Below are positions 59,044-64,000 of a DNA stretch of 64,000 nt, one piece after another; position 1 is the stretch's first letter, and every line of letters starts with the position of its first letter. The stretch comes from Ehretia macrophylla (taxonomy: Eukaryota > Streptophyta > Magnoliopsida > Boraginales > Ehretiaceae). The notes beneath the pieces are model-generated. The model did not search any database. It was not told where the DNA came from and was given only the letters and a program-made list of their open reading frames with translations. The position numbers and the translations under genes were made by a program. The stretch is from positions 9,097,501 through 9,161,500 of the forward strand of contig CM075768.1 in NCBI GenBank assembly GCA_037974665.1. Reading direction: 5' to 3'.

Positions 59044-62000
59044 ATCTCCCACTTGCACTAATGTTATGAAACATAGTATTAGTACAACAAACAATTATAT
59101 CATATACTCATCTTCTCAAAATGAGGACCTAGCTGTGATTGATTCATAGCTACAATAAGTGGGTCAGCTACATCAAGAGATGTGACCGTTTTCTGCAAAG
59201 ACATATCTCAATATGATTATTGGCTACAGATACAACACAAGAAGATGGAAACACTTTTCCAAATGTTTGCACATAAAATGAGACCTTGGTTCCACAAGCT
59301 TGTGCAGTAGCTCCGTATAATCGTAACAATAAAAGCATCACAACTTAACTGTAGGAACCATAACCAACTCGTATGATTTCATTGATCCAAACAACTTCTT
59401 TCGTAATATTACATATCACAAAAGACATGAGTTATATAATGGAATCTACAGTTTTCTCAGAACCTTTCTAACTTACTGAGCTCCCACTACAAATAAACGT
59501 GAACCCTAACATAGACATTCTATTATAAGATTCAGATTAAGAATCTAAACTAGTAAATCCGTCACTACGGAATTTACCTCCTTCATGAACTAAAATACAT
59601 CTTTAGTGCTTCCTAAGTACTTAAGAATATACTTCAATTCTACCAACCATTCCCAACCTTGGATTGGACTAATATTTACTCGTAACACTTTACAGTTTAT
59701 GCAATATCAAGTCTTGTACATAATATAACAAATATGAAGTTACTATAACTTTGAATACAAATTTGTTATGCAACTAGAATTTCTTGAACACCTTCAAAAC
59801 CACTCTTATGTACAATCTAAGGAATATGTCGAGTAATCTATTTGTACTATTATTATAGCTACAAATTCACAAGATACGAATGACAAGTTCTAAATGGAGA
59901 GCATTTAATATGACTAGACTATAATTAATATCACAACACACATATCATCAACTATGATATTGAAGTCATCATTATTGCAATCATAGAAAAGTGGATGCGC
60001 TCCCATTATTATTTTGCAATCACAAGGTTCATCTATATTTTAAATGAAATCTAACTCTTTAATCTCATTTGAAATGGGTGAAACATTTCCAAGGAATTCA
60101 CTTAAAAATCCACAAGTGGATTTATCAAGTATGCACATATTACTCATATCAATAGATCAGAATCATCAATGTAGTAATACAATGTGCTATAATGACTAGC
60201 ATAATACAACGAGGCTAAAGCACAATAATTGGTAAAAGAATTTCATCATAGCTAACACTTTGGCTTTGATAATATCTTTTAGAAACCAATATAGCCATAA
60301 AAGGTCATTACCCTTTTCTATTAACTTCAACCTTTATCTCGGAGATCAATATCCAGATTAACCTAAAGTATATGGAGTCTCATTATTATGCTTTGCATTA
60401 TATAGTTTCTTGGAATCGATATCAAATATATCATTTCTTTGTAGATCGTAAGATCAACTAATTGATAATTATCTCAAATACACAAACAACGTTTGTGCTT
60501 CCAAAAGGATATCCATATATTCCTTTAAATAATGAGATACACTACTAGTTTTTCAAAGATCTTGTGTGATGACTTATCTCGGACCTTATTGAATAGATTC
60601 ATTACTTTGGTCTAGGTGATTTTATAGCTTTAGAGGATACATCCTCAATTTCTATTTTATTATAAAGTAACATCTTCTTGAACAAAACCTTTTCTTCAAG
60701 AAAGATTACAATATAATAGAAAAATTGACATTGATCATTAAATAGAAATTATATCCTACAAAACTAGGATATACTATAAAATTACCTTTAACCAAAACTC
60801 CCACTAGTCATTTAAAAAACTTTTCAATAAAAGTAGGTCAAACCAAAATTAACACATTTAATACTTGGTTGACATCCAACTTATATCAAATATAAAGCTC
60901 TAGCAATAGTAGGTAGTTACTATTCAATATAATATTAAATTAAGGAAAGCATGACCCACAAATAAATAGAATGATTAGTCAAACTAATCAACAACTTTAC
61001 TATGTCCAACAAAACACGGTTTCTTCACTAAGAAAACATTATTTATTTGTGGTACACCGAGCATTATTAATTTTGATACTATATCAAAATTTTAGGATAC
61101 TCAAATAAAATAGTACTTAAGTATTTTACCTTTATGATCTAATCATAAGGCACTAATACATTTTTCTATACGAGCATATTCTCAAATAGTTTTAAATACA
61201 TCAATATGTACTAATCCAAATAGCCTAGTAGTTTTAATCATTTATCAAACAAAGGATGACTTGGTTACCTTTCCAATAAATAAGATGTATAAGTTGATCA
61301 AACTAACTTAATCATCATCTTATTTTTAGAAAAACCTAATCATGTATAAACTACAATTAATTTGGATTATTTTAATAATCTTAAAATTTCGTGGATGGTT
61401 ATAACGGTTGACAATATGCTTGCAATACATTCTTTCGTCCATATCAAGATAATAAAGACTACACCATAATGCGCTTTTACAAGCTTTAGGAATATACATT
61501 TTATTCCTAATATCATTTAGGTATAAACCTTAAAATACAAAATATGTCCAGAAGGCATCCAAACAAATTGTTTTTAGCTAACGCAACAATCTTTGTTTCA
61601 TTTGCTACCACTAAAAATATTCAACGCTTCTGAAAGCGCACTACTGAGATTAAGATTCTATCTTCAAACACATTCACTAATGTTTCACTAGAATCTATAA
61701 AGTAGTACCAATCACAATCAAAGAAGATTTATAATTCATAGTAACTTTACAACCTTGACATTCAAGTTATAAAGATACTTTGGATTAAAACCTCTTTTAA
61801 TATCCGGTTTTAAGTCTATGAAAACATCATTTACACATGCCTATTCAATCCTTAATTTTCTTCTTAGATATGCTCCCACTGGCTAATAAAAATCATTTAT
61901 TTTTGCCTTTCTTCTTTGCATTACCATTAACCAAAGAGGAAATACAAATATAAGAATGAATTTCATTTATATCTAATATCATGCATTAAATATGCTTACC

Positions 62001-64000
62001 ACAAAATCATTTGCTAGTTTAGAATTATATTCTTTACATCTTGCATACCCTTATGCAAACTATGAAAGAATACAAATCCTTAGCATATTTACTTTATTTT
62101 ACTTATCAACCATAAGTACTACAACCTTTTATTTTGATACTTTATCAAGATAAAAATAACGGAGCATATAACTCTAAGACTTTATTAAGTTTCTAAGAAT
62201 CATTCTTAGATGATAACGTTAATCAAAAAAGTTTGGTCCAGTTGCGCGATATAAAGTCTAGTTAATTAAAAACGACGGGTTCATTGTTGTAGCCATAAAC
62301 CTATGCAGAAAATAAGATCGCTAGTTGACATAAACTTGTTAAAACATTTAATTTGGCCTTTAATTAAATGATACATCCCGCTAATTTTATCGATTCCCAC
62401 ACTTCTTAAATGAGATCGTTAATCTAATTAAAGATTCATTAGTAGGTGACCATAGTTCTCTTTAATATGAATACCCCTCAGCTTTAGTGCATTATTGGAA
62501 TATACATACAAACAGTTAGCAACGATTACTATCTATATCACTATATAGGATATGGCCATTTTGCCCCTAAATCACCGTAACCTCAGCTTTAGTGCATTAT
62601 TGGAAACGTGATCTAGTTAGATTACACCCACCGTCACAGCGTTGTGACAATTTGAATCCCGGACCTCAACTTTAGTGCGTTATTGGCCTCGTGATATTGG
62701 AACAAAACAACATCACTATGCTTGCTAGGTAAACATAATACTTTCATGGAATATGTCTTCCTACCTTTGGGTTAGCCAAGACATACCCAATCGAGCAAAT
62801 ATAACCTAGGATAGTGGAGGGCAACGATAAACACTTTTACCGCTTTACAATCTAATATGTTTGCACGCAGAAATATGTTGAATTTAATTAGGTCTCACTT
62901 TGCACATTAGTTAATTTACAAGCATACATCACATATAAGCAAATAAATAAACATACATGCAAAATCATATATTATGGTGGATCATGGACTTGGACTATGA
63001 ATTAAATTAAGACAAAAATAAAACATAAACAAACACATCAACATATCTTCTTTGGTTTTGTCTTCTTGAATTCTTCAAAGATCCAAAGCACCTCCAACTC
63101 CTTGAAAGTCTTCAATGGTCTTCTTGCAAACTTCTTGTAGAAATTACATACATTATGTCTCACTACAAATTTCTCTCAATTGCAATAAAATAAAACGAGA
63201 CTTATGTCTCAATTACATACTAATGAAGGATATAATTAGTTAAAACGTCATCTAATAAAATTACAACTAATTAACCATTCATTAACCAAGTCCATGATCA
63301 AATTCACCATTTATCATCCAATATCATTATGTAAGATAAAACTCATAAAGCATAGGATATGCATCATATACATAAACAATAAAGCTAAACAAGCAAGCTA
63401 ACACAAACTAATGTATCCAATACATTAAATAAATAAAAGGCATGTTTGCAATAAGTTTCATATCTTGAGATTTTAGCATCTCATGTTATACAACACAAAA
63501 GAACTAGATAAAATAAATTTTAAGTCCATATTTGTTCAATAAGGCCCAATGCAAATCCTTTGTTAATTTTATGGCCCAATTTGAGTTCCAAGGCTCATAT
63601 TAATCTTCACTAAGAAAAACAATCCCATCTAATCTTATTAGACTAAAGCCCACTGATTTTTAAGCCCATTGGACTTAACCAAAGTCAAACCAATTAGTCA
63701 TGGCTTTTAATTTATGACCCATCATAAATCTGCTGCACATATACCAACTGTTTTGACTCGTTTAGCATACCTACAGTTCTTCAAAAATTCTGAAATTTTG
63801 CAGAGATGTAGCTCTTCGAGTGTAGATGGTTTTAGAATCAAACGGAACTCAATTCAGAGTTAAATTTACTGAGTTATTCCCTTTGGAACATTACTGCACA
63901 AACTGTCCAGCTTTACGCGAGAATCAGTGAACTTACTGATTTTGATTTTTTTGAAACCCTTAGCCACGAAATTAGGAGACGCATATTAGATGATGCAATG
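59044..64000 (-). mobile_element. Copia interior, third copy, runs off the window
   Basis: PPT at 59044-59058, then collinear with 49169-54150 to the window end. It has the same decayed zinc knuckle (about 61800-61830) and RT relics (about 60230-60300). No open frames. The PBS and 5' LTR would lie just past 64000. Confidence 0.75.

Larger units (their letters stand above)
42902..64000 (-). mobile_element. Element III: Tekay-type element, gag only, extends past the window
   Basis: Left (3') LTR 42902-45732, interior 45733-55661, right (5') LTR from 55662. The right LTR is interrupted at 56858 by a copia element whose far end is outside the window, so the remaining ~1.6 kb of this LTR must lie beyond 64000. 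The interior keeps PPT, broken gag, leader and PBS. Pol has been replaced by a short degenerate repeat. Copia material (47741-55410) is inserted between gag and PBS. The 5 bases before the left LTR are ATGTC; the matching duplication cannot be checked. Confidence 0.82.

Overview
The window looks like retrotransposon-dense nuclear DNA of a plant, probably a eudicot. It is AT-rich and is almost entirely LTR retrotransposons of three lineages: Ty3/gypsy Tekay/Del-type chromoviruses, one Athila/Tat-type gypsy element, and a Ty1/copia family with LTRs starting TGTTAGAGATATGCC. Most are nested in one another and nearly all are decayed. No rRNA, tRNA, CRISPR array, operon or other prokaryotic signature was seen. 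Identity statements are eye comparisons, not computed alignments.

Layout. 1-874: 3' part of a Tekay-like LTR. 997-1344: piece of a copia LTR. 1350-9192: element I, a complete Tekay-like element with ~2.5 kb LTRs, PBS and PPT, a GTTAT target duplication, and no recognisable gag-pol (LARD-like). 9410-11342: repeat copy A, carrying an array of hairpin-forming units; copy B lies at 40966-42900. 11537-11997 (minus): the only host-gene candidate, a two-exon defensin-like secreted peptide. 12795-30164: element IV, a gag-only gypsy element (GAGGT duplication). Its 5' LTR was hit by a reverse-oriented LTR, now solo (14715-26928, AAAGG), which was itself hit by element II (16425-26169, TTTTT), a nearly complete Tekay element with gag-protease, RT, RNase H, integrase and chromodomain.

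30579-~32112: another Tekay-like LTR fragment. It is cut by an Athila/Tat element (~32113-40965) with a ~2.8 kb LTR containing a GC-rich triplication, a tRNA-Asp-type PBS, and a full but broken gag-PR-RT-RH-INT frame; no 3' LTR is visible. 42902 to beyond the window end: element III, a reverse-oriented Tekay element with only gag left. Copia material sits in its leader (47741-55410), including a head-to-head LTR palindrome, and a long-LTR copia copy sits in its 5' LTR (from 56859 to past 64000).

How the parts relate. Element II shows the coding set a Tekay element needs. Elements I, III and IV keep LTRs, PBS, a shared TTATGTGA-rich leader and PPT but have lost pol, so they could only have moved with proteins supplied in trans. 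The copia copies share the same wrecked coding sequence, which suggests that this family multiplied, or was duplicated, after losing coding capacity.
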